NCBI GenBank assembly: GCA_025201345.1
Contig: JAIXMG010000025.1
Span: forward strand, 186,001-250,000
Reading direction: 5' to 3'
Source of the DNA: Thamnidium elegans
Taxonomy: Eukaryota > Mucoromycota > Mucoromycetes > Mucorales > Mucoraceae
DNA length: 64,000 nt
Numbering within the stretch: the stretch's first letter is position 1; each line of letters begins with the position of its first letter. Of this stretch, positions 34,132 to 46,137 are shown piece by piece. Under the pieces are notes generated by a model, which worked only from the letters and a program-made list of their open reading frames with translations, was not told where the DNA came from and searched no databases. A program made the translations under genes and the position numbers.

Positions 34132-35784
34132 TTAATCTTTATCTGCATATTCTTTATCAACAAGAGCAGCATACTTTTTGATGATCTCAAGTTGTTTATC
34201 ACGTAAAGATCTATACGATGAAAATAAAAAAAATAAAAAAGTCAGCATCAATTGTAATATGATTGTATCAAGACATTAAATAACTTACCTAGGGAGTTCT
34301 ATCTTTAATTGTACAATTTGATCTCCTCTAGAAGATCCTCTTAATCGTTGAATACCTCTTCCACGAAGCGCAATATTATCATCTGGTTGAGAACCAGCAG
34401 GTACCTTTACTTCAACATCTCCATCAATGGTAGGAATTCTAATTTTTCCTCCAAGCATTGCTTTATAAAATGGAACCTTGGCATCATAAAAGATATCTGC
34501 TTCTTGTCTACGGAATACTTTGGATGGTTCGATCTATAATACAGCGGTTAGTTTTCTTTTTTTACACATCTATTTACGCTTTCTTAAAAATGACAGCTTA
34601 CATTCAGCGATACAAAGAGATCACCATTCGCACCTTCACCCTTAATAGGTGCATCACCAGCTCCAGGAACACGAATTCTTGAATTATTATCAACACCAGC
34701 AGGGATATTAACCACTACTGTCTTTCTATCCTTTACTTTACCGACGCTATCACAAGTAGAACATTTTGCATCATGAGGAATAGATGAACCAGCACCACCA
34801 CAGGCTTGACAGGATGTCTGCATATGAAATCCTCCCATTTGTACTGTTTGAACCCCAGACCCATGACACACTTTACAGTTTGATTTTGATTTACCTGCCT
34901 TTAATCCAGATCCATGACATGTACTACAAGTTGCAACGCAATTGATGGTCACCTTCTTTTTAGCACCTTTGACAGCTTCCATAAAATCAATCGTCAGTGG
35001 TACTTGAATATCTTCGCCGCTCATATGACGGAATGGATCCGCGCCACCTGGTCCCGCAGCGCCACCACCAAATCCACCACCAAATCCACCACCAAAGAAT
35101 TGACTAAATATGTCATTGGGATCAAATCCACCAGGGAATCCACTTGATGCTGCTCCTCCACCATAAAATCCATTGGTGGGACCACCCGTTCCCTCAAAAC
35201 CATGTCCAAATTGATCGTATTGTTTACGTTTTTCGTCGTTGGATAAAATTTCGTATGCTTCTTGGATTTGAGTGAATTTCTCCCGAGCATCCTTTTCTTT
35301 GTTTGTATCAGGATGGTATTGTTTTGCCAACTACGTTTAAAAAAAAGTGGTGGTTAGCAACAAGAATACAATTAAATCAAACTAAAATTATTCAAACCTT
35401 ATAATACGATTTTTTTATATCGCTTTGGGAACTTGATTTGGAAACACCGAGAACTTTGTAAGGGTCTTCTTTTTGATGTTGAATTGATGAAGCATGAAAA
35501 TCTCTCTTCTAGATACATATATATATATATCAGTATTCTATTGCATATATCTTTATTGAACCGTACATACCTGATGTTGATAATATAACGAAGGAAATAC
35601 ACCTACAGAACTATATTTGATTCCTATTTTTTTATTTTTTTTATTTAGAATATATTTATACTTTTTTTTTTTTGATATTTATTTACTTACCTTTTCTAGC
35701 ATAAGTGGAAAATTGGTTTTGACATGGCGTAATGAGTGGCTTTACTAATCTCGAAATTCTATTCATAATGTAACCTGTTGACAT
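34132..35784 (-). CDS. MDJ1: Mitochondrial DnaJ/Hsp40 co-chaperone, Mdj1 type
   Basis: Exons on the minus strand are 35784-35691, 35623-35571, 35508-35398, 35330-34602, 34533-34289 and 34210-34132, giving 436 residues. The first two exons encode a basic, Ser-rich presequence ([13 protein letters not shown]) suitable for matrix import. The J domain begins [13 protein letters not shown] and has the HPD motif, split from the first helix by an intron. A G/F-rich segment ([14 protein letters not shown]) follows. The zinc domain has four CxxCxGxG-type repeats: [24 protein letters not shown] and a degenerate CSTCDSVG. The substrate-binding C-terminal domains end it. It stimulates the matrix Hsp70 Ssc1 in folding. 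Confidence 0.95.
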
Positions 35785-36756
35785 GTTGAAAAAAAAGAAA
35801 GAAAAAAAGAAGGAAGAGTCGCTGTTATATGCAAAAAAAAAATATTTCTAGGTTTTTCCACGGTTTTCTTTACAGATGCGAAAAAAAAAGAAAGATGTGT
35901 GGGTCTGATTGGTTACATTTCGGGTAAACAATATGATCTCTGATTTACTCTTTGATTGAGTTAACATGTACATTGGCAGGGTTTCGTCTCGAGCCAACAA
36001 GTTGGAAATATAGTCGCGTGCATTTTTTTGAGCAGTTATTGTTTACTGCTAGTGCATAAACCCTTCACTCATCTCTATGTATACTTTTTATCCAGTTGAA
36101 TATTTTTTCCCTCTCTCTCTCATATTAATTATATTAGTGAGGTGTACTCGATATGGTATGAATATTGTACACATTTTTTTTTTTAAAACTAGAATCGTTT
36201 CAATCTCGTTGACAGCATCTTTTCAATCGAGTTTTTTTTTTTTTTTTTTTTTTTTTTGCTTTACAAAACAAGATTAGTTTACAATTTTAGTCTCTCGCCA
36301 TTACTCTACTTCAAGCATTTCAAGTATATTTTAAGAAAAAGCCTCTTTAAACTCGCGCACATTTATGCTAATTTTTTAGAATTTTTTGTTCGAAAAAAGT
36401 GTACCAAAAAAAAAAAAATACATGTGGCGTCTGAATCCTTTGTAAAAGTAATTACCGGCAGGTTTTATTACCCTTTACCTATGTTTTTTTGCCTTAAAAC
36501 AGTGCGGTTATCGGAATCAATTTCCCCCCGAATAATGAAGGTATTTGTATGACACATTAGGTACAAAATTTATCCATGAAGCAACTTGATTTTATTATCA
36601 GGAGTATACTTGGTATAAAGTTTCAATTTTTATGTAGTTTTAGGAAATATTTATCTATCTAGCGTTTATATGTTGCTTTGTTTTTTTAGCAATTAATAAC
36701 GTCTGCGTAGAAACTCGCTTTAACATTTGCCTAGCAACTAAAAGCTGCCTTAACTA

Positions 36757-36793
<37 letters not shown>

Positions 36794-37365
36794 TGCGATT
36801 AAAGAAATACGATATAAACGATGTATTTCCTACACAGTTAGTATATATTCCAGGATTACGAAATGACCGAGTGACGCGTGTAACGCAATGATACCATCCA
36901 GGTCGTATTGTTGCGAATATCCATATCTTATTGCAAAATATTTGTACAGATACACAAAAAAAGAAAGAAAAGATATCTTTTTGTACTAATTTTTTTTTTT
37001 TTTTTTTTTTTTGTACTGAAGTAAATAGTATACATTTAAAAAGGTTTTTGCTTTCAAAAAGAAACTAAGACATAATACAGGGTTTAAAAAAAATGCCAGT
37101 GCTACAAATTATCAATGCGGAGTTAACCTATCCAGAAAGTAAAAAAAAAAGGGGGATCTATTCGTCATCTGCAGTTTAAAGAGCTACCATTTAGGCGGAG
37201 TGGAAACGGAAAGAAAAAAGGACTCTAAAAAAGCAACACTTCTTGCATGGAAACCACTTTGTAATTAGTAATTCACCGTTTTCGTGACAGGTTTTTTTTC
37301 TTCTATAAAGTAAGAGAACAATTTTTTTAATTCATTTATTTACTTTTTCTCGATTAAAAAAAAAA
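35785..37365. other. Long divergent intergenic region
   Basis: About 1.6 kb between MDJ1 (minus) and the aldo-keto reductase (plus). It contains several long T tracts, including 34 T at 36759-36792 and others near 36231-36257 and 36991-37012, and no supportable gene. Both promoters lie here. Confidence 0.45.
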
Positions 37366-38756
37366 ATGTCTACTGCTATTCTTAAACTGTAAGTTCACGA
37401 GCACTCTGCTTTTGTGTGTGCGATAGAAAAAAAAAAAGCTAATAATTTAAAATAGTAACACGGGTGCTGAAATTCCTGCTCTTGGTCTTGGTACTTGGCA
37501 ATCAAAGCCCTCCGAAGTCTATGATGCTGTTCTTACTGCTTTAAAGACTGGGTAAATATATACAACATCAACAAGAAAAATAGTCTCTTTTTTTTCCTGA
37601 CAGATTTCGTTTATTTATAGTTACAAGCATATTGATGCTGCCTTTATTTGTAAGTTTTTATAAAAAATCATGCATTAAGTAATTAACACGCATATATTTT
37701 ATATAGACGGTAACGAAAAAGAAGTCGGTCAAGCCATCAAGGATTCCGGTGTTCCTCGTTCCGAACTCTTCATTACTACCAAGTTATGGAACAACAGTCA
37801 TCGTCCTGAAGATGTTGAAGCTGCTCTTGAAAAGTCTCTTGAACTTTTGGGTTTGGACTATGTTGATTTATACTTGATGCACTGGCCTGTTGCTTTCAAG
37901 GCCGGTGAGGATCTTATGCCTAAGGACGCCGAGGGTAACGCTCTCTTTGATGAAACTGATTTCACCGAAACCTATGCTGTAAGTATTAAATAATGTATAC
38001 TGTATATTTCATTCGTGCTAATTTTTTTTTTGTTTAGGCTATGGAAAAATTGAACAAGGAAAAGGCTCGTGCTATTGGTGTTTCTAACTTTACCGTTGAA
38101 AAACTCGAGAAGTTGGCAAAAACCCAAAAGATCGTTCCTGCTGCTAACCAAGTAAGATTGAAAATAGAAATAAGGAGAGTAAGAGAGAAATAAATACTAA
38201 TTTTAAAAATAGGTTGAATTACATCCTTACTTGCCTCAAGAAGAATTAGTCAAGTATTGTAAGGATCATGGTATTCTTGGTAAGTTTTTAATTTAGCAGT
38301 GCTAAAAAATATGTTCTTATTTTTTATTATTGTAGTTACTGCCTATTCTCCTCTTGGTAGTACCAACTCTCCCTTCTTGAACGACGAATCAGTTGTAAGT
38401 TGTAATGATATCGTGTGAATGTATGTCTTTCTAAATCAAGTATATATATAGGCCAAGATCGCAGAAAAGTATAACAGTACACCTGCCTCTGTTCTTATCT
38501 CTTGGGGTCTTAAGCGTGGTTACGCTGTTATTCCCAAGTCTGTTACACCTGCTCGTATTATTTCTAATTTTCAAACAGTTGAACTCAGCAATGAAGATTT
38601 TGAATTATTAAACAAGCTTGTTAAGTCAGGCAAGCCTCAAAGATTGGTAAGGTTATATATGTATTTTATTTTTATTTTATTTTTATTTATCCATTATATT
38701 ATTAGGTTGATCCTTTCACCTTCTGGGGTGTTGATGTCTTTGGTGAACACAACTAA
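37366..38756 (+). CDS. Aldo-keto reductase
   Basis: Nine exons (37366-37388, 37456-37551, 37621-37649, 37707-37978, 38038-38151, 38213-38279, 38336-38394, 38452-38646, 38706-38756) give 301 residues. The AKR barrel is clear: ALGLGTWQS near the N-terminus, catalytic Asp and Tyr in HIDAAFIYGNEKEVG, catalytic Lys in FITTKLWNN, His in YLMHWP, the NADPH-binding stretch [13 protein letters not shown] and [10 protein letters not shown]. It reduces aldehydes or sugars with NADPH in the cytosol; similarity is to the y-type reductases (Gcy1/xylose reductase/glycerol dehydrogenase group), and the substrate cannot be fixed. Two internal exons are only 29 and 59 nt, unusually fragmented for a 300-residue enzyme. 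Confidence 0.93.
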
Positions 38757-39011
38757 ATTAAAAACCTTGTATACAAAATGTACTACCTCAGTGCTGATCT
38801 CCCTCCCTTTTTTATAAAAATATATAAAAGCCATTCTTAATCTCCTTTTTTGTAAAGAAACAAGTTTTTTTTTTGTTGTTGTTTTGTTGTTGTATAGGTT
38901 TCGCATACAAGAAATATTATAAAGATTGTTTAAATAAAATTCACTAAATTCAAACAGTTTTTAAGCTAATTTATCTTACTATGTTAAAAACAGTTAGTAA
39001 ATAATATTTCA

Positions 39012-39044
<33 letters not shown>

Positions 39045-39306
39045 GTGGCACGGAGTAACCCTAATAGATTTTGATACACAACATGTGTGTGTGTGTGTGA
39101 GAGAGAGAGAAAGAGTGTGTATATGTGAATGTGTTTGTAAGTATTTTTTTTTATCTCTTCTTTCTCCCTCTTATTCTTTTTTTTTCCTTTTTTTTTCTCA
39201 CTTTTTTTATTTTTTTTATTTTTACCTTTTTATATTTTTATTTCTTATATATTATATATAATATATACTTTCCTTTTCTTAAATCTATACCGGATCTTGT
39301 TTGTAA
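38757..39306. other. Intergenic region with microsatellites
   Basis: These 550 bp hold a 30-A run (39014-39043), a (TG)n(GA)n microsatellite at about 39084-39110 and a CT/T-rich tract up to the CYRI start. No gene is seen. Confidence 0.5.
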
Positions 39307-39412
39307 ATGGGACAATTGTTAACATCGTTGAATCTCCGAGGTAATTCGGACATAGTGCCTGAAATAGGGTTCGATATCGAGAGTAAGATAGTATATATTT
39401 TTTGATTGACGT

Positions 39413-39446
<34 letters not shown>

Positions 39447-40556
39447 AGAAAAAAAAAAAAACTGAATAGCAAAAACCAAAAAATAATAATAGAGGCTACC
39501 CCTCTATCGGAAGAGTTAGGGGATTACAATCAACTTCTAACATTGTTAGTACAACCAAACTCAACCTTATTAAAATCCCTTAAAGAATATAAACCCGCTT
39601 CAGACTCTATTCGAAATGCTATCGCGCAACCTTCAGCAGAAAACGAGGATAAAGCTTGGAACGCGGTATTACCTACAGTAGACATGTTGAGAGAGTTTTA
39701 TAATTATTCTTCCGAACTTGGTAAGGAAAAAAATAATAGTTATTAATAATAATAATATAATAATAATAATAATTAGAACGAGGTATTCCCATGTTACTCA
39801 ATGTTCTTTGTAAAGACGGTGTTACAAAAGATCTTGACAGGCATCCAGGATTAACTAAATTATTTGCTGATATATTAAACTTTGTATTTGAATTCGATTA
39901 TTTAAAGATTAGAAATCCAACACTTCAAAACGATTTCTCATTTTACAGACGTACATTACAAAGAGGAAGATCAAATCCAGTAGATAATAACAGTGAATCA
40001 GATTTACGTTCAGCTATTAATGAAGACGATTTAGCAAATCGTATCTCATTATTTATTGCATATCCAACACCAATGTTAAAATGTGTAATTGAAACAACAA
40101 CGAAATATGTTCAAACAAACAGACTAGTTAAAAGCGTAAGTGATTGGTTGGCTAGTATTTGGTTTGCTTGTTTTCAAAATTTAAACACCAACAATCATAA
40201 TAAAAAGAAATCGAACCAACATTCACCATCAACTGAAAATAATGTCACTTTTTATTTAAAAGTGATGGTTGTTTCTATTATATTGTATGATCATATTGAT
40301 CCTAATGGTGCATTTTCTAAATATTCACCTATTAATGTAAATATTTTTCTATTTATATAACTACAGTATAAAGCCAATCGCTAATGTTTTTGATTAGGTA
40401 AAAAATTCTTTAAAAACAATTCAAGTTACAAACAACCTTAACCAACAAGAACAATCCAGTACATCTAATCTTATTTCAGCTCTAAGATATAATTCAAAGC
40501 ATCTTAATGATGAATCTACTCCTAAAGGAATTAAAAATCTTGTCATGGCAACGTAA
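39307..40556 (+). CDS. CYRI/FAM49-like Rac-binding protein
   Basis: Exons 39307-39382, 39493-39720, 39777-40336 and 40398-40556 give 340 residues. The start MGQLLTSL has Gly2, so N-myristoylation is plausible as in animal CYRI. The whole protein follows the CYRI-B/FAM49 (DUF1394) order: YKPASDSIRNAI, KAWNAVLPTVDMLREFY, RNPTLQNDFSFYRRTLQR, ANRISLFIAYPTPMLK, VMVVSIILYDHIDPNGAF and SKHLNDESTP. The conserved Arg/Lys patch in the NDFSFYRRT segment is what binds Rac1 in animals, where CYRI restrains Scar/WAVE-driven actin assembly. The first intron holds long A runs that obscure the coding start. The function in a fungus is inferred from the family only. Confidence 0.92.
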
Positions 40557-40567
40557 TCATTTAAGAG

Positions 40568-40599
<32 letters not shown>

Positions 40600-41438
40600 A
40601 ACAGCAACAAAAAAGCATTTTATTTGTTTAAATCTTAATTATACTACATTAAATATATATATATCATTACCTTATGCATTGGTCGAGTAAACCCTTTTTT
40701 TTTATCTTTATGAGTAGGAAAAAAAGCAGTGGAACAAAGAAATTGAGCGAATAGAAAAAAGTTGGTTTTAGTTGGAGAATAAAGAAAATCTCTTTTTTTT
40801 TTTTTTTTTTTTTTTTTCCACACGAAAAGGGAGAAAGGTTTCATACTTGGTCAAGAGACATACAAGTACTTGATGCGTTTTTTTTATTATTATTAAAGAA
40901 GCGCTGAAAAAGTTATTGTTTAACAAACTCTAGGGTGCAAATTTTTATGGCGTGTTATATTACCAAGTTTACTAACGATATAAACAAGTATCAAAAAAAA
41001 AAAAAGGGAGATTTATCATATACATATTACCAGAATAAGTCTATTACACGCTTAAATATACAAATGAGAAAGATAGACTCATCTTTTAAACTTCTCATGG
41101 ATTTGCAAATTAGGAATTTACATGAAAATTTACCACGAGGAAGAGGAGATTGATTATTGGGTGTTTATTTCTATCTCCACATTTTAAACACTTTCTATCA
41201 TTTTTTTCTTTCTCTTTTCCCCCTTTCTTTTTTTTTTTTTTTTTTTTTTTTTTCTGTTGCTTCTTCTATCTCCCTTCATTTATTCTTTTTTTTTTCTTTT
41301 TTAAAAAAAAAGGTATTTATAAAATATAATATATAAAATAAATAACATATATAATATAAGCTAACAAGCAAAACAACCCTTTTTCTCTTTATGTATATTA
41401 TTTCGCTTATTGTTTTATTCACTTGCTTTTTGTTTAAA

Positions 41439-41474
<36 letters not shown>

Positions 41475-41600
41475 GAAAACAATTTTTTTTAAAAAAAATA
41501 CCTCGTGTTTTGATTGACCTGGCAACAAACGTGCTATCTTATTGTCCTACAATAATTTTATTTCATCCAATCAAAAAAGATCGATAATCCTTAAGAAAAA
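40557..41600. other. Intergenic region CYRI to Ras
   Basis: About 1 kb, dominated by A and T homopolymers (for example 40569-40592 and 41441-41473). No gene is supported. The Ras promoter should be in the last few hundred bases. Confidence 0.4.
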
Positions 41601-42499
41601 ATGATGCTTTATAAATTAGTTGTGCTTGGTGATGGTGGTGTAGGAAAGGTAAAATAGCTATTTATTTAAAAAAGTGTGTGGGTGTTAACTTATTTTTGTT
41701 TCTGTTAGACCGCTTTAACAATTCAGGTATAAATCAACTATAGATTATTTTGATATGGTTGGAATGATTAGTTAACTTTATATACATTTGTATTTTTTTG
41801 TTGTTGCTAAGTTATGTTTAAATCATTTCGTTGGTATGTGTTAGTCATATATTAATAATCAATATATAATATTAACTCTTCTTTTTTAATAGAGGTAAAA
41901 AAAAAAAAAAATCAATGTTCGACAAACTGTAACACACTATTTTATTACTAGACTTATGATCCTACTATCGAAGATTCATATCGTAAACAAGTTGTGATTG
42001 ATGATCAACCTTGTGTACTTGAAGTACTAGATACAGCTGGTCAAGAAGAATATACTGCTTTAAGAGATCAATGGATCAGGTATATAAATATATATTAAAT
42101 GGGGGTACAAACCAATTTATTAATATTATATTATTATATAGAGATGGTGAAGGATTTTTGTTAGTTTATTCTATTGCTTCTCGTTCAACTTTTGAACGTA
42201 TTGAACGTTTCCGTAATCAAATTTTCAGAGTTAAAGATCTTGATAATGTACCAATGATGTTGGTTGGTAACAAGTGTGATAAAGTTACTGAAAGAGAAGT
42301 GACAAGAGAAGAAGGTTCTGCTATGGCAAAACAATTAGCTTGTGATTTCATTGAAACTTCTGCAAAGACCTGTGTTAACGTTGAAAGATCATTTTATCAA
42401 GTCGTTAAGGCTATTAGAGCTCAACGTGAAGGCTTAAAGCCTGGTGGACCTAAAGGAAAAAGTAAAAAAGAAAAGAAGAGTAAATGTTTAATCTTGTAA
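41601..42499 (+). CDS. Ras-family small GTPase
   Basis: Exons 41601-41648, 41709-41726 (18 nt), 41812-41833 (22 nt), an apparent 2-nt exon 41893-41894, 41952-42079 and 42142-42499 give 191 residues. G1 is GDGGVGKT, switch [10 protein letters not shown], switch [11 protein letters not shown], then NKCD and ETSAK, so all nucleotide-binding motifs are intact and Gly12/Gln61 equivalents are wild type. The tail is Lys-rich ([11 protein letters not shown]) and ends CLIL, a CAAX box whose final Leu predicts geranylgeranylation. It belongs to the fungal Ras/Mras group that controls morphology and growth. The 2-nt exon AG is required to encode Glu of the FVETYDP segment and keep phase; without it the frame breaks. 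Confidence 0.93.
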
Positions 42500-42810
42500 A
42501 AAAAAAAAACAAACACAAAAAAAAACACTATAGAAAATTATTTATCTCTTTTTTTTTTTTTTTTTTTCACCATTTACTATATATTTTTTTTTCTACATTA
42601 TTTTATCCCCCAACACACCTTTTTTTCTATATGTAATTTAATCTTTTTAAACCCTTTTTTTATTATAAAAAACCTATTTCAAAAAAACACATTTTTTTCT
42701 GAACTTTAAGTAAAAAAAAAAAATTGTAGTCACATAAATGGTTGTCAATCTTTTTTTATTTCTTTCTTTCTCGCTTTCTTTATTTCTAGCTGCACTTTTT
42801 TATTATAACA
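42500..42810. other. Intergenic region Ras to chromodomain gene
   Basis: These 311 bp are A/T homopolymers with T/C-rich sequence just before the chromodomain start. No gene is seen. Confidence 0.4.
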
Positions 42811-45800
42811 ATGGCTAGTTTAGATGGCTTAGAAGACGAAGACGACACCTTCTATTATGAGGTAGAAGAAATCGTACAAATGTATACTACAGATAGTGGT
42901 GTACGAATGTTTGAAATCAAGTGGAAAAACTACGGTCCAGAGTAGTAAGTTACTAATGAATAAATAGTAAAAAAAACACGTTCAACTAAAACACGTCTAC
43001 CCCCCCCCCTTTTTTTAACAGAGTTTTGAAATTAGATATATACGAGACATATATAAGCCATGACACTAATAAACATTATAGGCATAATACTTGGGAACCT
43101 GAGCACAATCTTAACTGCCCTTCAGTTTTAAAAGCGTTTTTTGAAAAGATGGGAATCAACCCTAATGGAGGAAGGAAAAAGTCTGTGAAAAAAAAGAAGA
43201 GCGTTACTTCTGTAGACGAACCCAACCATGTAACCGAGTCAACTTCTTCGACAGAGAGTTCGAATCTACCAAAGAGTAAAAAATCCTCTTCTGAAAAGAG
43301 AAAAGAAAAAAAAGACACATTTATTGTCTCTGATGATGATATTGAAATTTGGGATCAATCCAATAAAGGGAAAAAGAAGAAGGATTCGAAAAAGAGAAAA
43401 GAAAAGGATGCAGAAACAGAGTCTTTCCTTGATGATGATTATGCGTACGAGCCAGATACTATTGAGGAATCTGATGTTTGGAATCAGTTTGATACTGAAA
43501 TACTCAAAAAGAAGGATGCTTCAACTAAAAAGAATGATGAAAAGGATACAACTAAAAAGAGAAAGTTGTCGGATATAAGAAGAGAAAGAAAATATGATGA
43601 AGCTATTAATAGAGGTAAAATGGCTTTAGAGACTGCTAAAAGGATAATCGAACAAGAGAAAAGATCCTCTGATGCGCAATCAAGTAGTAGCAGCAACGGC
43701 AGTGAACCTACAAAGCAAACGGAGGCATCTTTTACTGCGATCAAAAGAAGTCTCTCACATAAACCTACTGCAATTCGTAAATATATATTCATTTTTTAAT
43801 TTCATTGTAATTACTGTTTTTCTAATTTATACATATTTATATAGCCACAGTTGATATTGACCAGCTTATTGATTCAGTAAAACGCGCAAAACCTTTAGCC
43901 TTATCCAAATACCCAGAATCTCGACCACCTCCCCCGAAGAAAATTACGTTGACTTATAATAATTATCCTAATAATCTTGCATTAAATACTACGCCATCTC
44001 CTCCTCTCCCAGCTCCACAATTATCTCGATCAACTGCACAACATTCTCGGCCTCTTTTATCTCAGTCGAGACCATCTCATTCACAACAACAACAATCTCG
44101 ACCTTCACGACCACCTCCACCCCCACCATCACCACCACCTCAACAACCTTCGCCTGTACATATCCCGACACATCATGGGAATAAAAATCATTTGGGTTAG
44201 ATATACATAAAAAAATATACAATATAATATATTACCACTAACACGCACTTGTATAGCTTCTACGTCTGGTCAAGTAGAAAGATTGGATCCCAGAATTAGA
44301 GCGAGAGAAGATCAACTTACTGATACATCTACCAGTAATGTATCACTCAGTACGCGGACACGTAAAGATCCCAGAAGAACTGCAGATAATGTTGATCGAA
44401 TCAAACTCTCCAATTCAACTGCATTTCCTACACCGTTTGTGATGAATACTTTGCTTTATAGTGGTACTAGATTTATATCACCTGTATTATTGGAAGCACA
44501 CCAAAATTGTTATCATGAAGCTCAAATTAGGTAACAAAAACAAAAACAAAAGCAATTTTACGCAAAAAAAAATCTGATTATTATTAGGGAGCTTATTTCA
44601 CTTACTTCCAACAAGCAAAATGAAATTAGAGCGAATTACACCGTCCCACTAAAAGCTCTAAACAATATATTGTTGGGTAGATCCATTAGTTTTATGACCA
44701 TCTCGCCAAAAGATAAATTTATCGAACTTTCAAAATTAAAAAGCTATTATCAAGTAAATGAAATGGTAAGTGGATATATATAAAATACCCATATAAAAAA
44801 AGGAATTTTTAAAAAGCTAAAAAAGAAGATGTAGTCCGGGGTTGTTCACCATCCAGATTCAAGACTAGCGCTTATGCTAGTAGCGGAAGAGGATATCAAG
44901 AAACTATCTAATTTACCTTCGGATATAGGGGTGATAAAAGGCGCTTATACGAAATTATTTGGAGTGTTTGTCGATGGCTTAATCCCAAGACCTAAAGCGT
45001 TGTCTAATGAAATCGTGTATGATACTGATTGTATGGATACCACAACACCATATCAATGGAATTTCGTAATAGACTATTTAAAGTTCCCTGAACAGGTATA
45101 TACATTGTTGGTGGTTGCATGATGTTATTCTTTCTTTTTCTTTTTTTACTAATTACCTGTATTTTATAGTTGAGACAATTAACAACAAAATCGAAGTTTG
45201 TAGTGTATGGAAGTTCAGATGCAAGTGCTGTGTTAGGAAAAGCGATTAATCATTTAAAACATGTACAGAGTCCTCCTACTTCGTATGTTATGATGGTAAG
45301 TTTTTTTTTTTTTTTTTCTGGTAAATTATTACACTACGAGAAAATATTTATTTATTTTTTTGGCGGGAAATGCAGTTTGATCGATATAATGATACATATT
45401 TCTCTCGTAATTTGACAAAACACAAAAAGGAAACAGCTACACAAATTTGGGAGTATGGTGTACCAGACTATTCGTATGCAGAGATATTACCGGCGAGTGA
45501 AATCTTTCCAAATCATTCTGGTGGTTTTGTTACAACAGATATGGAGAATATTGCTCATAACCCTGCGATCATTGGTATCATTAATGAAGAAATAGCTAGA
45601 GTAAGTGCAAAAAAAAGGGAGGGGGGTTTATATCGTGCCTAACTTTTTTTTTTAAAAAAAGTTAAATGCCATTCCTACAGTTTATGGTGAATGGAAGTTT
45701 ATTCTACCTCATAATTGGCTTCAGCTTTTAAAGAATACAATTAAAGATCAAGCTTCAGGACAAAGGTAAAAAGAGAGAGAAAAGAAAAAGAAAAAAAGTG

Positions 45801-46078
45801 TATGTTATACTCATGTTTTCATTTAAAATAGAGCTAAAGAGGCTATTGTGGCCCTCGCAGTCGCACTCTCAAACGACAGTATTCATATTTTAAGACTTTG
45901 GTCTGACGATTCCGAAGAACTCAACCATCTCCAGTACTTGAACAGAATTGCACACAACAAATACAAGACATATCAATACTTTGTATATGTGGATGATATC
46001 TCTTCTGTTCATTCAAGTCAACATATCTTTAGTATTGACTTTGTAAAAAGTGATAGAATATATTCTACATTTGCTTAA
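42811..46078 (+). CDS. Large chromodomain protein, possible heterochromatin effector
   Basis: Exons 42811-42944, 43058-43776, 43845-44195, 44257-44530, 44588-44765, 44835-45095, 45170-45295, 45376-45600, 45662-45765 and 45832-46078 give about 872 residues. The chromodomain is at ~14-75: FYYEVEEIVQMYTTDSG, FEIKWKNYGPEY and TWEPEHNL, with aromatic-cage positions kept; the splice chosen leaves a ~9-residue insert (HDTNKHYRH) before TWEPE. A Lys/Glu/Ser-rich disordered region, a Pro/Gln/Ser-rich linker (~330-400) and a folded C-terminal half (~430-872) follow, with ISPVLLEAHQNCYHEA, YQWNFVIDYLKFPEQ, SGGFVTTDMENIAHN and EWKFILPHNWLQLL. It should read methylated histone H3. A Chp1/TASOR-like C-terminal fold is a guess; the family of the C-terminal half is not recognised. 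Confidence 0.82.
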
Positions 46079-46137
46079 AAAATATATATATATTCCCCTT
46101 CCCTTTTAAATTGAAACTTTATTTTGTACAAGTGAAA

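Noticed and set aside
39402..39746. Alternative start of the CYRI gene within a poly-lysine stretch
   Set aside because: The Lys run is an A-tract inside the first intron; the 39307 start with MGQLL and a clean splice restores the conserved N-terminus.
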